This document shows positions 48,190 through 56,655 of a stretch of DNA of 64,000 bases, one piece after another. The notes below the pieces were generated by a model. The model was not told the origin of the DNA and ran no database searches. It saw only the letters and a program-made list of their open reading frames with translations. Within the stretch, counting starts at the first letter, position 1. Each line of letters starts with the position of its first letter. Origin of the DNA: Sphingomonas sp. Root241 (GTDB lineage: Bacteria; Pseudomonadota; Alphaproteobacteria; Sphingomonadales; Sphingomonadaceae); assembly GCF_001428865.1 (NCBI RefSeq), contig NZ_LMIV01000002.1, positions 124,001-188,000 on the forward strand. The letters are read 5' to 3'. The position numbers and the translations under genes were made by a program.

Positions 48190-49226
48190 GCGCCGCGGAC
48201 GAAGCGGGAGCGACCACCCGCATGAACATGATCCAGGCGATCAACTCCGCCATGGACGTGATGATGGCGCGCGATCCCGACGTCGTCGTGATGGGCGAAG
48301 ATGTCGGCTATTTCGGCGGCGTGTTCCGCGCCACCGCGGGGCTGCAGGCGAAGTACGGCAAGACCCGCGCCTTCGACACGCCGATCACCGAGATCGGCAT
48401 CATCGGCGTGGCGATAGGCATGGGCGCATACGGCCTGCGCCCGGTCCCCGAGATCCAGTTCGCCGATTACATCTATCCCGCGCTCGACCAGCTCGTCTCC
48501 GAAGCCGCGCGGCTGCGCTATCGCTCGGCGGCGGACTTCACTGCGCCGATCACCGTCCGCTCGCCTTATGGCGGCGGCATTTTCGGGGGGCAGACGCACT
48601 CGCAGTCGCCCGAGGGAATCTTCACGCACGTCTCGGGCATCAAGACGGTGATTCCGTCGACGCCCTATGACGCCAAGGGGCTGCTGATCGCTGCGATCGA
48701 GGACAATGATCCCGTCCTCTTCCTCGAGCCCAAGCGCATCTATAACGGCCCGTTCGACGGCCATTACGACCGGCCTTCGAAGAACTGGTCGGCGCATCCG
48801 GCGGGCGAAGTGCCCGAGGGGCATTACCGCGTCGAACTCGGCAAGGCGGCGACGGTCCGCAGCGGCGAGGCTGTGACGATCCTGTGCTACGGCACGATGG
48901 TCCATGTCGTCGCCAACACCATCGAGGAACTGGGCGTGGACGCCGAGATCATCGATCTGCGCACGCTCGTGCCGCTCGACATCGAGGCGATCGAGCAATC
49001 GGTGAAGAAGACCGGCCGCTGCATGATCGTCCATGAAGCGACCCGCACCGGCGGTTTCGGCGCCGAGCTCTCGGCTTTGGTGCAGGAGCGCTGCTTCTAC
49101 CATCTCGAAGCGCCGATCGAACGCGTCACCGGCTTCGACACGCCCTATCCCCACAGCCTCGAATGGGCCTATTTCCCGGGCCCGGTCCGCATTGCCGAGG
49201 CGCTCAAGAAACTCCTGAAGGACTGA
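48186..49226 (+). CDS. bkdA2: branched-chain 2-oxoacid dehydrogenase E1 beta
   Basis: 346 aa. MNMIQAINSAMDVMMARDPDVVVMGEDVGYFGGVFRAT, FDTPITEIGIIGVAIGMGAYGLRPVPEIQFADYIYPALDQLVSEAA and SPYGGGIFGGQTHSQSPEGIFTH match BCKDH E1 beta more closely than pyruvate dehydrogenase. The start ATG overlaps the E1 alpha stop by 4 nt, so the two chains are made together. Confidence 0.92.
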   Translation: MSAADEAGATTRMNMIQAINSAMDVMMARDPDVVVMGEDVGYFGGVFRATAGLQAKYGKTRAFDTPITEIGIIGVAIGMGAYGLRPVPEIQFADYIYPALDQLVSEAARLRYRSAADFTAPITVRSPYGGGIFGGQTHSQSPEGIFTHVSGIKTVIPSTPYDAKGLLIAAIEDNDPVLFLEPKRIYNGPFDGHYDRPSKNWSAHPAGEVPEGHYRVELGKAATVRSGEAVTILCYGTMVHVVANTIEELGVDAEIIDLRTLVPLDIEAIEQSVKKTGRCMIVHEATRTGGFGAELSALVQERCFYHLEAPIERVTGFDTPYPHSLEWAYFPGPVRIAEALKKLLKD

Positions 49227-49231
49227 CTCGC

Positions 49232-50527
49232 ATGGCCCGCTTCACTTTCCGCCTGCCGGATATCGGCGAAGGCATCGCCGAGGCCGAGATCGTCGCCTGG
49301 CATGTGCGTGTCGGCGAGCGCGTCGAGGAGGACCAGCAGGTCGCCGACATGATGACCGACAAGGCGACGGTCGAGATGGAATCGCCGGTGTCGGGCGTGG
49401 TGGTCGAGCTTGCCGGCGAAGTCGGCGATCAGGTCGCGATCGGATCGGCGCTGATGGTTGTCGAGACGGATGGGGACGAAGCGGCGGTTTCCGAGGAAGT
49501 CGAGGAACAGGTCGAGGCGGAGAATCCGGGGGTTGAAGCGGCCGAAGAAAAGCCCTCTCCCCTTCAGGGGAGAGGGTTGGGAGAGGGGGAGTCTTCCTCC
49601 AGCCCGGCGCCCGTGGTTCAGGCCCCTCTCCCCAGCCCTCTCCCCGCAAGCGGAGAGAGGGAGCAGAAGCACGTCCTCGCCTCCCCCGCGGTCCGGGCCC
49701 GTGCGCGCGACCTCGGCATCGATCTCGCCGCCGTGAAAGCCGAAGGCGATCGCCTGCGCCATTCCGATCTCGATGCCTATCTCCGCTACGGCCAGGGCCA
49801 AGGCTATCACGTCCCGCACGCGAGCCGTGCCCGCGAGGACGAACCGGTCAAGGTCATCGGCATGCGCCGCCGCATCGCCGAGAACATGGCTGCCTCGAAG
49901 CGCGCGATCCCGCATTTCACTTATGTCGAAGAGATCGACGTCACGACGCTCGAAGCCATGCGCGGCGACTTGAACGCCAATCGCGGCAATCGCCCCAAGC
50001 TGACGATGTTGCCCTTCCTGATCGTCGCGATCTGCCGGACGATCCCCGATTTTCCGATGATCAACGCGCGCTACGACGACGAGGCCGGCGTGGTCACACG
50101 CCACGGCCGCGTCCATCTCGGCATGGCGACGCAGACCGATGCGGGGCTGATGGTGCCGGTGATCCGGGATGCGCAGGACAGGAATGTCTGGCAGCTCGCG
50201 AGCGAGATCGGGCGTCTCGCCGATGCCGCGCGCACCGGCAAGGCGAAGAGCGAGGAACTGAGCGGCTCGACGCTCACCGTCACATCGCTCGGCCCGCTCG
50301 GTGGCATCGCCACGACCCCCGTCATCAATCGGCCCGAAGTCGCGATCATCGGCCCCAACAAGATCGTCGAGCGGCCGATCTTTCAGGGTGACGAGATCGT
50401 CCGCGCCAAATTGATGAACCTGTCGATCAGCTGCGACCACCGTGTCGTCGACGGCTGGGATGCGGCGAGTTACGTCCAGGCAGTCAAGAAACTGCTCGAG
50501 ACGCCCGTATTGCTCTTCGCCGACTGA
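49232..50527 (+). CDS. bkdB: branched-chain 2-oxoacid dehydrogenase E2 (lipoamide acyltransferase) with repeat insertion in linker
   Basis: Core of the complex. 431 aa: one lipoyl domain with Lys44 in MMTDKATVEMES; a linker; a peripheral-subunit-binding domain (VLASPAVRARARDLGIDLAAVKAEG); and the catalytic domain ending with His403 and Asp407 in DHRVVDGWD. The linker part of about 37 residues (PSPLQGRGLGEG ... PLPSPLPASGERE) is the translation of a palindromic repeat (49553-49661), read in frame. This is not family sequence. Substrate choice (branched-chain vs other 2-oxoacids) follows the E1 similarity. Confidence 0.92.
   Translation: MARFTFRLPDIGEGIAEAEIVAWHVRVGERVEEDQQVADMMTDKATVEMESPVSGVVVELAGEVGDQVAIGSALMVVETDGDEAAVSEEVEEQVEAENPGVEAAEEKPSPLQGRGLGEGESSSSPAPVVQAPLPSPLPASGEREQKHVLASPAVRARARDLGIDLAAVKAEGDRLRHSDLDAYLRYGQGQGYHVPHASRAREDEPVKVIGMRRRIAENMAASKRAIPHFTYVEEIDVTTLEAMRGDLNANRGNRPKLTMLPFLIVAICRTIPDFPMINARYDDEAGVVTRHGRVHLGMATQTDAGLMVPVIRDAQDRNVWQLASEIGRLADAARTGKAKSEELSGSTLTVTSLGPLGGIATTPVINRPEVAIIGPNKIVERPIFQGDEIVRAKLMNLSISCDHRVVDGWDAASYVQAVKKLLETPVLLFAD
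49553..49661. repeat. palindromic repeat inserted in the E2 coding sequence
   Basis: Left hairpin: CCCTCTCCCC (49553-49562), loop TTCA, GGGGAGAGGG (49567-49576), a perfect 10-bp stem. Middle: TTGGGAGAGGGG (49577-49588) is nearly complementary to CCCCTCTCCCC (49623-49633). Right hairpin: CCCTCTCCCCGC (49636-49647) with GCGGAGAGAGGG (49650-49661), one mismatch. The whole 109-bp unit is a nested inverted repeat of the kind normally found between genes. Confidence 0.85.
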
Positions 50528-50528
50528 G

Positions 50529-50828
50529 ATGGCGCATTTCCTGCTCCGCTACGATCTCGTGCCCGATTATATCGAGCGTCGCGGGGCATTTCGCGAGCGC
50601 CACCTCGCGCTCGCCTGGGCGGCAGCCGGGCGCGGTACACTACTGCTCGGCGGCGCGGTCGGCGATCCGGTCGAATCGGCGCTGCTGCTGTTCACCGACG
50701 CCGATGCCGCCCGCGCCTTTGCGGAGGCCGATCCATATGTGGCGAACGGGCTGGTGACAGGCTGGCGCGTCCAGCCCTGGAACACCGTCGTCGGTGCCGA
50801 AGCCGCCAATCCGGTGCGGCCGGCCTAG
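50529..50828 (+). CDS. YciI-like protein
   Basis: 99 aa. FLLRYDLVPDYIERRGAFRERHLALAWAAAGRGTLLLGGAVGDPVESALLLF and DADAARAFAEADPYVANGLVTGWRVQPW match the YciI fold, with the conserved His-Asp pair region (RERH...). Family members have no settled function. It follows E2 by 1 nt. Its stop shares CTAG with the convergent gene. Confidence 0.88.
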   Translation: MAHFLLRYDLVPDYIERRGAFRERHLALAWAAAGRGTLLLGGAVGDPVESALLLFTDADAARAFAEADPYVANGLVTGWRVQPWNTVVGAEAANPVRPA

Positions 50829-51775
50829 CCCGGCAGGAAGATCGACCGGCTCAGCACGTCGCGCACCATTTCGCGGCCCGAAGCGATCCGCTCCTGTGCC
50901 GCGCGTTCGATCCGCGCCGTCTCTCCGGCCAGCTCCATCCGGCGCTTCGACAAGGCGCGGAACCGCGCTTCGTCGTCGCCGCTCCGGAAGCCGAAATAGC
51001 CGCCATTGTTGAACCAGCCGCGCTTCGCCAGCAGGTCGCATAGCTCGGAGGTCGCGCCGACCATTGCAAGCTGGTTGTCCCGCAGGGGATCGCCGGCCGA
51101 TGCCTCCCGCCCGGACATCATTGCAATGCCTTGCTTCGCCTTCGCGGGCAGATTGGCCGCACCCAGCGCCTGCGCCATCGCCGTGGCGCGGCGGTTGCGG
51201 TCAACCGCTTGCGACTGCGCCAGTGTCCGGAGATCGGCAATCGCCACACATTGCGACAGCGCGCGCGGATCCTGTTCGAGCAGATAGGGGCTGGTGAGAT
51301 TGGCCACGCCGAGTCGGCCGAACGCAGTGCCGAAATCGCGCTGCGCCAGCGTATCGGCAGTCACGCTCTCGACGAACAGCCGCGAAAGCGGCCCGCGCGA
51401 TGCGGCACCCGCCGGCACCTTGGGTGCGCCGCCCGGCCCGAACTCGACTTCGGCGAAGCTGCTCGCATCGGCACGCGCCAATGTTTCATATTGGGCGTGC
51501 GCGATCATCGCCGCGCCGGCGCCCGCCGCCAGCAGCAAGGCGAGCGAACCGAGCTTCCACGCTATCGTCGAGTAGCGCGTCGTCGCGACGAAACCGACTG
51601 CCCAGAGCAGCAGTGCCAAGACGACGCCTGCACCGATCAACGACCCGAGCGGCTGTTGCGGCACGAGGCGCGGCGCCAGCAAAGCGGCGAGCACGAGGAG
51701 GGCCACGCCAATTAGGGTTGCGATGACAGGATGGTCGTATGGGGTCTCGCGCCCCGCTTCCTCGATGTGATTCAT
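50825..51775 (-). CDS. hypothetical membrane protein
   Basis: Not recognised. 316 aa from the ATG of MNHIEEAGRETPYDH. Three membrane segments are visible at about residues 18-36, 43-63 and 73-92, followed by a ~220-residue soluble part with Cys-containing helices (LSQCVAIADLRTLAQSQAVDR, SELCDLLAKRGWF) and a basic C-terminal coiled-coil-like helix (RFRALSKRRMELAGETARIERAAQERI). A periplasmic or cytoplasmic sensor-like or structural role cannot be told. Convergent with the YciI gene. Confidence 0.75.
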   Translation of the reverse strand: MNHIEEAGRETPYDHPVIATLIGVALLVLAALLAPRLVPQQPLGSLIGAGVVLALLLWAVGFVATTRYSTIAWKLGSLALLLAAGAGAAMIAHAQYETLARADASSFAEVEFGPGGAPKVPAGAASRGPLSRLFVESVTADTLAQRDFGTAFGRLGVANLTSPYLLEQDPRALSQCVAIADLRTLAQSQAVDRNRRATAMAQALGAANLPAKAKQGIAMMSGREASAGDPLRDNQLAMVGATSELCDLLAKRGWFNNGGYFGFRSGDDEARFRALSKRRMELAGETARIERAAQERIASGREMVRDVLSRSIFLPG

Positions 51776-51913
51776 GCGTTCCCCCCGAGCGCAGGAAGTA
51801 ACCGAGTCGCGCCGGCACGCAAGAGGGTCGCGCAGCATCGGCGTAGCCCGGCTTTGCCGGGACGAAGCCATCTGCGGCTTGCCGATTCGCGCTCGCCGGG
51901 CAAAGGGGAATGC

Positions 51914-52819
51914 ATGCGTACTTCGTCCACCGTCGATACCGGCGGGCTCGCTCTCGGCGTCGGCGCCTACACGCTCTGGGGTGTCCTCCCGCTCTACATC
52001 CATCTGCTCAAGGGCGTGCCGGCGCTGCAGGTGCTCGCGCATCGCGTCCTCTGGTCGCTGGTGCTGCTCGCGGTGATCATCGTGATCTTCCGGCGCGCCC
52101 GGCCGATATTCGCCGCGGCGCGCGGGCGAACCTTGCTGCTGCTCCTCGGCAGCGCCCTGCTGATCGCGATCAACTGGATCGTCTATATCTGGGCGGTCCA
52201 GAACGATCATGTGCTCGAGGCCAGCCTCGGCTATTTCATCAACCCGCTGATCAATGTCGCGCTCGGGTTCGCCTTTCTGGGCGAACGGCTGCGACGGACT
52301 CAGGGCGTGGCGATCGCGATCGCCGCGGTCGGGGTGGCGGTGCTCGCTATCAACGGCGGCGGAGCGTTGTGGATCTCGCTCACGCTGGCGATCAGCTTCG
52401 GCCTCTACGGGCTGCTTCGGAAAGTCGCGGCGATCGACGCGCTCGGCGGCCTCACTGTCGAGACATTGCTGCTCGCGCCGTTCAGCCTCGCTTTGCTGGT
52501 CCATGCAAGTCAGGCGGGCACCGGCGCATTCGGCCAGACGACGCATCTCGATCTGTTGCTGATCCTTGCCGGCGCGGTGACTGCGGCGCCACTGCTGATG
52601 TTCGCCGCCGCCGCCCGCCGCATGCCGCTCGCGACATTGGGGCTGCTCCAATATATCGCGCCCTCGCTCCAGTTCGCCGAGGCAGTGTTGCTGTTCGGCG
52701 AGCCGGTGCGCACCGTCCATATCGCCACCTTCGCGCTGATCTGGACGGGCTGCGCGCTCTACGCATTCGACAGCATCCGCGCGTCCCGGGCTTCGGCGGC
52801 GGCGACCTTATCGGAGTAA
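51914..52819 (+). CDS. rarD: RarD-type EamA family transporter
   Basis: 301 aa, about ten membrane segments in two EamA halves. LALGVGAYTLWGVLPLYIHLLKGVPALQVLAHRVLWSLVLL is the RarD opening; NWIVYIWAVQNDHVLEASLGYFINPLINVALGFAFLGERLRR is the most conserved stretch. Family members move small metabolites; the name comes from a chloramphenicol-sensitivity phenotype. Substrate unknown. The ATG 51914 gives a normal N-terminus. Confidence 0.9.
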   Translation: MRTSSTVDTGGLALGVGAYTLWGVLPLYIHLLKGVPALQVLAHRVLWSLVLLAVIIVIFRRARPIFAAARGRTLLLLLGSALLIAINWIVYIWAVQNDHVLEASLGYFINPLINVALGFAFLGERLRRTQGVAIAIAAVGVAVLAINGGGALWISLTLAISFGLYGLLRKVAAIDALGGLTVETLLLAPFSLALLVHASQAGTGAFGQTTHLDLLLILAGAVTAAPLLMFAAAARRMPLATLGLLQYIAPSLQFAEAVLLFGEPVRTVHIATFALIWTGCALYAFDSIRASRASAAATLSE

Positions 52820-52821
52820 TA

Positions 52822-52839
52822 TTCAACCATCTGGTTGAC
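52822..52839. promoter_or_regulatory. ArsR-family operator 1
   Basis: TCAACCA-TC-TGGTTGA (52823-52838): 7-bp perfect inverted repeat, 20-35 bp before the ArsR-type gene. A second near-copy lies at 52861-52878, 39 bp away. Confidence 0.7.
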
Positions 52840-52857
52840 TAAATCGGCACCAGTCCT

Positions 52858-53214
52858 ATGTTCAACTATATGGTTGAACAACGACTCGATACGACGTTCC
52901 ACGCTCTGGCCGATCCCACCCGGCGGGGCATGCTCGCCACACTAGCGCTCGGCGAGAAGTCGATCGGCGAACTGGCTGAGCCCTTTTCGATGAGCTTCGC
53001 CGGCGCGGCCAAGCACGTGAAGGTGCTCGAAGGCGCCGGGCTCGTCGCGCGCCGCAAGGTCGGCCGCAACCAGCTCTGCCGCCTCAACGCCGGGCCCTTG
53101 GCCGAGGCGGACAAATGGCTCCGCCAATGGGAGCAGTTCTGGACGCTGCGCCTCGATCGGCTCGAGGCACTGATCGCCGAAGACCAGCAGAAAGATATCG
53201 GAGGACGCGAATGA
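52858..53214 (+). CDS. ArsR/SmtB-like winged-helix repressor (SRPBCC-linked type)
   Basis: 118 aa. LDTTFHALADPTRRGMLATLALGEKSIGELAEPFSMSFAGAAKHVKVLEGAGLVARRKVGRNQLCRL is the wHTH core, with the recognition helix in SFAGAAKHVKVLEGAGL. No CxC metal-binding motif, so it is not a classic metal sensor. The first residues MFNYMVE are encoded by an operator palindrome (52861-52878), so the gene's 5' end probably binds its own product. Start ATG 52858 or 52870. First gene of ArsR-VOC-SRPBCC-SRPBCC, all overlapping or nearly so. Confidence 0.9.
   Translation: MFNYMVEQRLDTTFHALADPTRRGMLATLALGEKSIGELAEPFSMSFAGAAKHVKVLEGAGLVARRKVGRNQLCRLNAGPLAEADKWLRQWEQFWTLRLDRLEALIAEDQQKDIGGRE
52861..52878. promoter_or_regulatory. 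ArsR-family operator 2, inside the repressor's first codons
   Basis: TTCAACTAT/ATGGTTGAA (52861-52878), an 18-bp near-palindrome with one mismatch, overlapping codons 2-7 of the ArsR-type gene. Same sequence family as operator 1. Confidence 0.7.
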
Positions 53215-53606
53215 CCAAAGCGACCCCTTTCCTCATGTTCCAGCACGGCAAGGCGCAAGCGGCACTCGATTTCTATGTCGAAACCATTCCCGGTAGCCGC
53301 ATCGTCTCGATCGAGCGCTTCGGGGCCGAAGGTCCGGGTCCTGAAGGCACGGTGCTGCGGGCGCATGTCGAGATCGCCGACCAACCGGTCATGGTGCATG
53401 ACAGCTTCATCACCCACGGCTTCGATTTCACGCCGTCCTGGTCCTTCTTCCTGGATTGCGCCGACGAGGCGGAGACCGACCGGCTGTTCGCGGCGCTCAG
53501 TGCCGGCGGCGGAGTACTGATGCCGCTCGACAATTACGGCTGGAGCCGTCGCTTCGGCTGGGTGTCCGACAAGTTCGGCGTGTCGTGGCAGATCAACCTC
53601 CAGTGA
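53211..53606 (+). CDS. VOC/PhnB-like (glyoxalase superfamily) protein
   Basis: 131 aa. FLMFQHGKAQAALDFYVETIPGSRIVSIERFGAEGPGPEGTVLRAHVEI and SWSFFLDCADEAETDRLFAALSAGGGVLMPLDNYGWSRRFGWVSDKFGVSWQINL match the PhnB-like VOC family (3-demethylubiquinone methyltransferase-like). Not expected to be a true glyoxalase. Role in the operon unknown; starts by a 4-nt overlap with ArsR. Confidence 0.88.
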   Translation: MTKATPFLMFQHGKAQAALDFYVETIPGSRIVSIERFGAEGPGPEGTVLRAHVEIADQPVMVHDSFITHGFDFTPSWSFFLDCADEAETDRLFAALSAGGGVLMPLDNYGWSRRFGWVSDKFGVSWQINLQ

Positions 53607-54040
53607 GCGCGCCGCTTGTCCTCACGGTGACACGCGACTTCGCCGCACCGGCGGAGCGCGTGTTCGATGCCTGGCTCGATCCCGCCGATGCCGCGCGTTT
53701 CCTGTTCGCCACGCCCGACGGCGAGATGATCCGCTGCGAGATCGATCCGCGCGTCGGCGGCGGCTTCACGCTCACCGAGCGCCGTCCCGACGGCGATGCC
53801 GAGCATCGCGGCCGCTATCTCGAAATCGATCGCCCGCGCCGCCTCGTCTTCCTGTTCGCCGCCGATCCCGCGGAGGAAGGCGAATGGACCCGCGTCTCGA
53901 TCCACATCACCGATGCGGCCGATGGCTGCACGCTTACCCTTACCCACGAAATCGACCCGCAATGGGCGGCCTATGAGGCGCAGACCCGCAAGGGCTGGAC
54001 GATGATCCTCGAAAGCCTGGCCCGCATATTGGAGAGTTGA
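53603..54040 (+). CDS. SRPBCC/AHSA1-like protein 1
   Basis: 145 aa. TVTRDFAAPAERVFDAWLDPADAARFLFA...GGGFTLTERRPDGDAEHRGRYLEIDRPRRLVFLF and a final helix GWTMILESLARILES fit the START-like SRPBCC/AHSA1 fold, a cavity for hydrophobic ligands. The start is GTG 53603 overlapping the VOC stop. ArsR-SRPBCC pairs are widespread and poorly understood. Confidence 0.87.
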   Translation: MSAPLVLTVTRDFAAPAERVFDAWLDPADAARFLFATPDGEMIRCEIDPRVGGGFTLTERRPDGDAEHRGRYLEIDRPRRLVFLFAADPAEEGEWTRVSIHITDAADGCTLTLTHEIDPQWAAYEAQTRKGWTMILESLARILES

Positions 54041-54041
54041 A

Positions 54042-54569
54042 ATGGCTGACACGATCACTGCAGAAACGTTGCGCTTCGAGCGCGATCTCGCCGCGCCGGT
54101 CGAGACCGTCTGGCAATATCTGGTCGATCCCGAACTGCGCGCGCGCTGGTTCATGGGCGGGCCGACCGAGCTGCATGAAGGCGGCGCGCTCGGCATGACG
54201 ATGCGGCACGGCAACCTTGCCGACGAGCCCGATCCAATGCCCGAACGCTATGCGCCCTATGACGGCAAGGCGTGGAGCGAGACGATCACCAAGCTCGAAC
54301 CACCCCGGCTGATCGCCTTCACCTGGTCGGGCGGCGAGGCCGGCGAAGTGACGATCGAGCTGGATCGCATCGGCAATGACCGCACCCGCCTGACGCTGAC
54401 TCATGCCGGTCTGCGCGGCGCCGACGATGCGCGCAATTTCGGCGGCGGCTGGGGCTCGCACCTCGCCGTGCTCGAGCAACGGCTGGAGGGCAAGCACATC
54501 GCCAGCTTCTGGGCACTGCACGCCCAGGCCGAGGCCGCCGCGGCCAGGGCGCTGGGGCTGCCGGCTTAA
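54042..54569 (+). CDS. SRPBCC/AHSA1-like protein 2
   Basis: 175 aa. LRFERDLAAPVETVWQYLVDPELRARWFMGGPTELHEGG, PPRLIAFTWSGGEAGEVTIELDRIGNDRTRLTLTHAGL and a C-terminal helix GGWGSHLAVLEQRLEG are AHSA1-like. Divergent from protein 1 apart from the fold. One nt after it; the TAA shares TTAA with the convergent thiolase stop. Confidence 0.87.
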   Translation: MADTITAETLRFERDLAAPVETVWQYLVDPELRARWFMGGPTELHEGGALGMTMRHGNLADEPDPMPERYAPYDGKAWSETITKLEPPRLIAFTWSGGEAGEVTIELDRIGNDRTRLTLTHAGLRGADDARNFGGGWGSHLAVLEQRLEGKHIASFWALHAQAEAAAARALGLPA

Positions 54570-55759
54570 GGAATCTCAAACAGGCCGGCGGCGCCCATGC
54601 CGCCGGCCGTGCACATCGACACGACGACATAGCGCACGCCGCGCTTGCGGCCCTCGATCAGCGCGTGGCCTACCAGCCGCGATCCTGTCATTCCGAACGG
54701 GTGTCCGATTGCGATCGCGCCGCCATTGACGTTGAGCTTGTCGGGATCGATGCCGAGCGTGTCGCGGCAATAGAGGCATTGGCTGGCGAACGCCTCGTTT
54801 ATCTCCCACAGCCCGATATCCTCGATCGCTAGCCCCGCACGCGCGAGCAATTTGGGCACCGCGAAGACCGGGCCGATTCCCATCTCGTCGGGCTCGCAGC
54901 CGGCCACCTGGAAGCCGCGATAGATGCCGAGGACCTCTCTGCCCTCCGCCTCGGCGGTCTTGCGGTCCATCAGGATCTGCGCGGCGGCGCCGTCGGAGAG
55001 CTGGCTGGCATTGCCGGCGGTGACGTTGCGACCTTCCGGCACGAACTCGCCGTCTTTCCACACCGTCCTGAGCCCCGCCAGGGCTTCGGCTGTGGTGCCC
55101 GGGCGGATGCCCTCGTCCTGCGTCACCGTGACCGTCTCGCTGCCGGTGCGGTTGCCTTCCTTGTCGTACAGTGCCTTCTCGACAGTGATCGGCACGATCT
55201 CCTCGGCGAACACGCCGTTTTCGAGCCCCGCCATAGCGCGCTGCTGGCTCATCGCCGCGAATTCGTCCTGCGCCGCGCGGCTGATCCCGTAGCGCTCGGC
55301 GACGATCTCCGCGGTCTCGATCATCGGGATGTACGCCGCGGGCACGTGCTCGATCACCGAGCGGTTTACTACGCGCGGCGCGTTCTTCATCGTCAGGCTG
55401 ATCGATTCCATCCCACCCGCGAGTGCGACGTCGATCTCGTCGGTCATGATCGAGCGTGCGGCGAGTGCGATCGCAGTCAGGCCCGAGCCGCATTTGCGAT
55501 CGAGGCTGAACGCCGGGACGCTGTGCGGAATCCCCGCCGCGAACAGAGCGAGCCGCGCCATGTTGCCGCCCTGCGTCCCCCATTGATTGCCCATGCCATA
55601 AAAGACGTCGTCGATCCGCGCTGGGTCGATCCCGGCGCGCGCCACTGCCGCGTTCATCACATGCGCGGCGAGAACCGGCGCTTCGGTATCGTTGAAATAG
55701 CCGCGCCCGGCCTTGCCGACACCGGTACGCGCAGTAGAAACAATGGCGGCCTCTCGCAT
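54566..55759 (-). CDS. acetyl-CoA C-acyltransferase (thiolase)
   Basis: Cleaves 3-ketoacyl-CoA in beta-oxidation, or condenses acetyl-CoA. 397 aa. Active Cys90 in [44 protein letters not shown] with the catalytic His, and [15 protein letters not shown] with the second Cys. The chain length preference is unknown. It lies 68 nt after an enoyl-CoA hydratase on the same strand, a logical pair. Confidence 0.94.
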   Translation of the reverse strand: MREAAIVSTARTGVGKAGRGYFNDTEAPVLAAHVMNAAVARAGIDPARIDDVFYGMGNQWGTQGGNMARLALFAAGIPHSVPAFSLDRKCGSGLTAIALAARSIMTDEIDVALAGGMESISLTMKNAPRVVNRSVIEHVPAAYIPMIETAEIVAERYGISRAAQDEFAAMSQQRAMAGLENGVFAEEIVPITVEKALYDKEGNRTGSETVTVTQDEGIRPGTTAEALAGLRTVWKDGEFVPEGRNVTAGNASQLSDGAAAQILMDRKTAEAEGREVLGIYRGFQVAGCEPDEMGIGPVFAVPKLLARAGLAIEDIGLWEINEAFASQCLYCRDTLGIDPDKLNVNGGAIAIGHPFGMTGSRLVGHALIEGRKRGVRYVVVSMCTAGGMGAAGLFEIP

Positions 55760-55827
55760 GCTCGGGACTCGCTTTTCGAGTTTCGGGTATGCTCCCGGTC
55801 TAAGGCTGCGGCGTTCGATTGCAAGAC

Positions 55828-56607
55828 TCAGTCGGTAAAGGCCGGCGCGCGTTTCTGCATGTTGGCCATCACTGCCTCGATCTGGTTCGGCGAACGCAGC
55901 AAAGCGGCTTGCTCGCGGCTTTCTGCGAGCAGCACGGCGCCGGCATCGCCTTCGAGGTTCGACAGGCGCTTCGCCGCGCGCACCGCGTCTGGGTTGCGCC
56001 CGGCAATCGCGTGCGCGAGCGCCATCGCCGCGGCATGCGGATCGGCGGCGATCCGCGTCACGAAGCCCAGCGCCAGCGCCTCCCCGGCGCCGAACTCGCG
56101 GGCGGTGTAGATCAGTTCGCGCAGCGCATCGTCGCGAACATTGCCGCGCCACAATGCATAGCCCGCCATGTCGGGGACGATCCCCCATTTCATCTCCATT
56201 GCGGAAAGCCGGGCATCGGGCGTTGCGATGCGGATGTCGGCGCCGCTGGCGATTTGCAGGCCGCCGCCGAATGCGACGCCGTGGATCGCGGCGATCACGG
56301 GCACGGGCAATGTCCGCCATCCCCAGGCGACTTGCTGGAAATCATTGGCGAGGCCGTGCGTCCGCGCCGCGAGGTCCACGCCCGATCCGGCGCTCGCCAT
56401 GCTCGCCATGTCGAGCCCCGCGCAGAAGCCGCGCCCTTCGCCCGACAGCACCACCGCGCGCAGCCCGGACGTGGTTTCGAGCTGCGCGATCGCGTCGATC
56501 AGGGCGGCAAACATCGCCGGATCGAGCGCATTGAGCTTGTCCGGCCGCGTCAGCCGCACGTCGGCGACATTGTCCTCGATTGCGATGCTGACGCGCTGTT
56601 CGGCCAT
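55828..56607 (-). CDS. enoyl-CoA hydratase/isomerase family protein (crotonase)
   Basis: 259 aa. LTRPDKLNALDPAMFAALIDAI, VVLSGEGRGFCAGLDMASM (oxyanion-hole 1), and IAAIHGVAFGGGLQIASGADIRIATPDARLSAMEMKWGIVPDM (oxyanion-hole 2) are crotonase hallmarks. The usual first catalytic Glu position reads G..GG and the later region has MEMKWGIVPD, so hydratase vs isomerase cannot be settled. Followed by the thiolase. Confidence 0.92.
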   Translation of the reverse strand: MAEQRVSIAIEDNVADVRLTRPDKLNALDPAMFAALIDAIAQLETTSGLRAVVLSGEGRGFCAGLDMASMASAGSGVDLAARTHGLANDFQQVAWGWRTLPVPVIAAIHGVAFGGGLQIASGADIRIATPDARLSAMEMKWGIVPDMAGYALWRGNVRDDALRELIYTAREFGAGEALALGFVTRIAADPHAAAMALAHAIAGRNPDAVRAAKRLSNLEGDAGAVLLAESREQAALLRSPNQIEAVMANMQKRAPAFTD

Positions 56608-56655
56608 TTCCTGTCCTCTCTTGTGCCGCCACGCTACGCCAATCGGGGGCGCGGG

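Noticed and set aside
55341..55360. A CACGTG-containing stretch in the thiolase gene as a fourth parS
   Set aside because: Only the central hexamer matches; the flanks are not the GTTYC/GRAAC arms.
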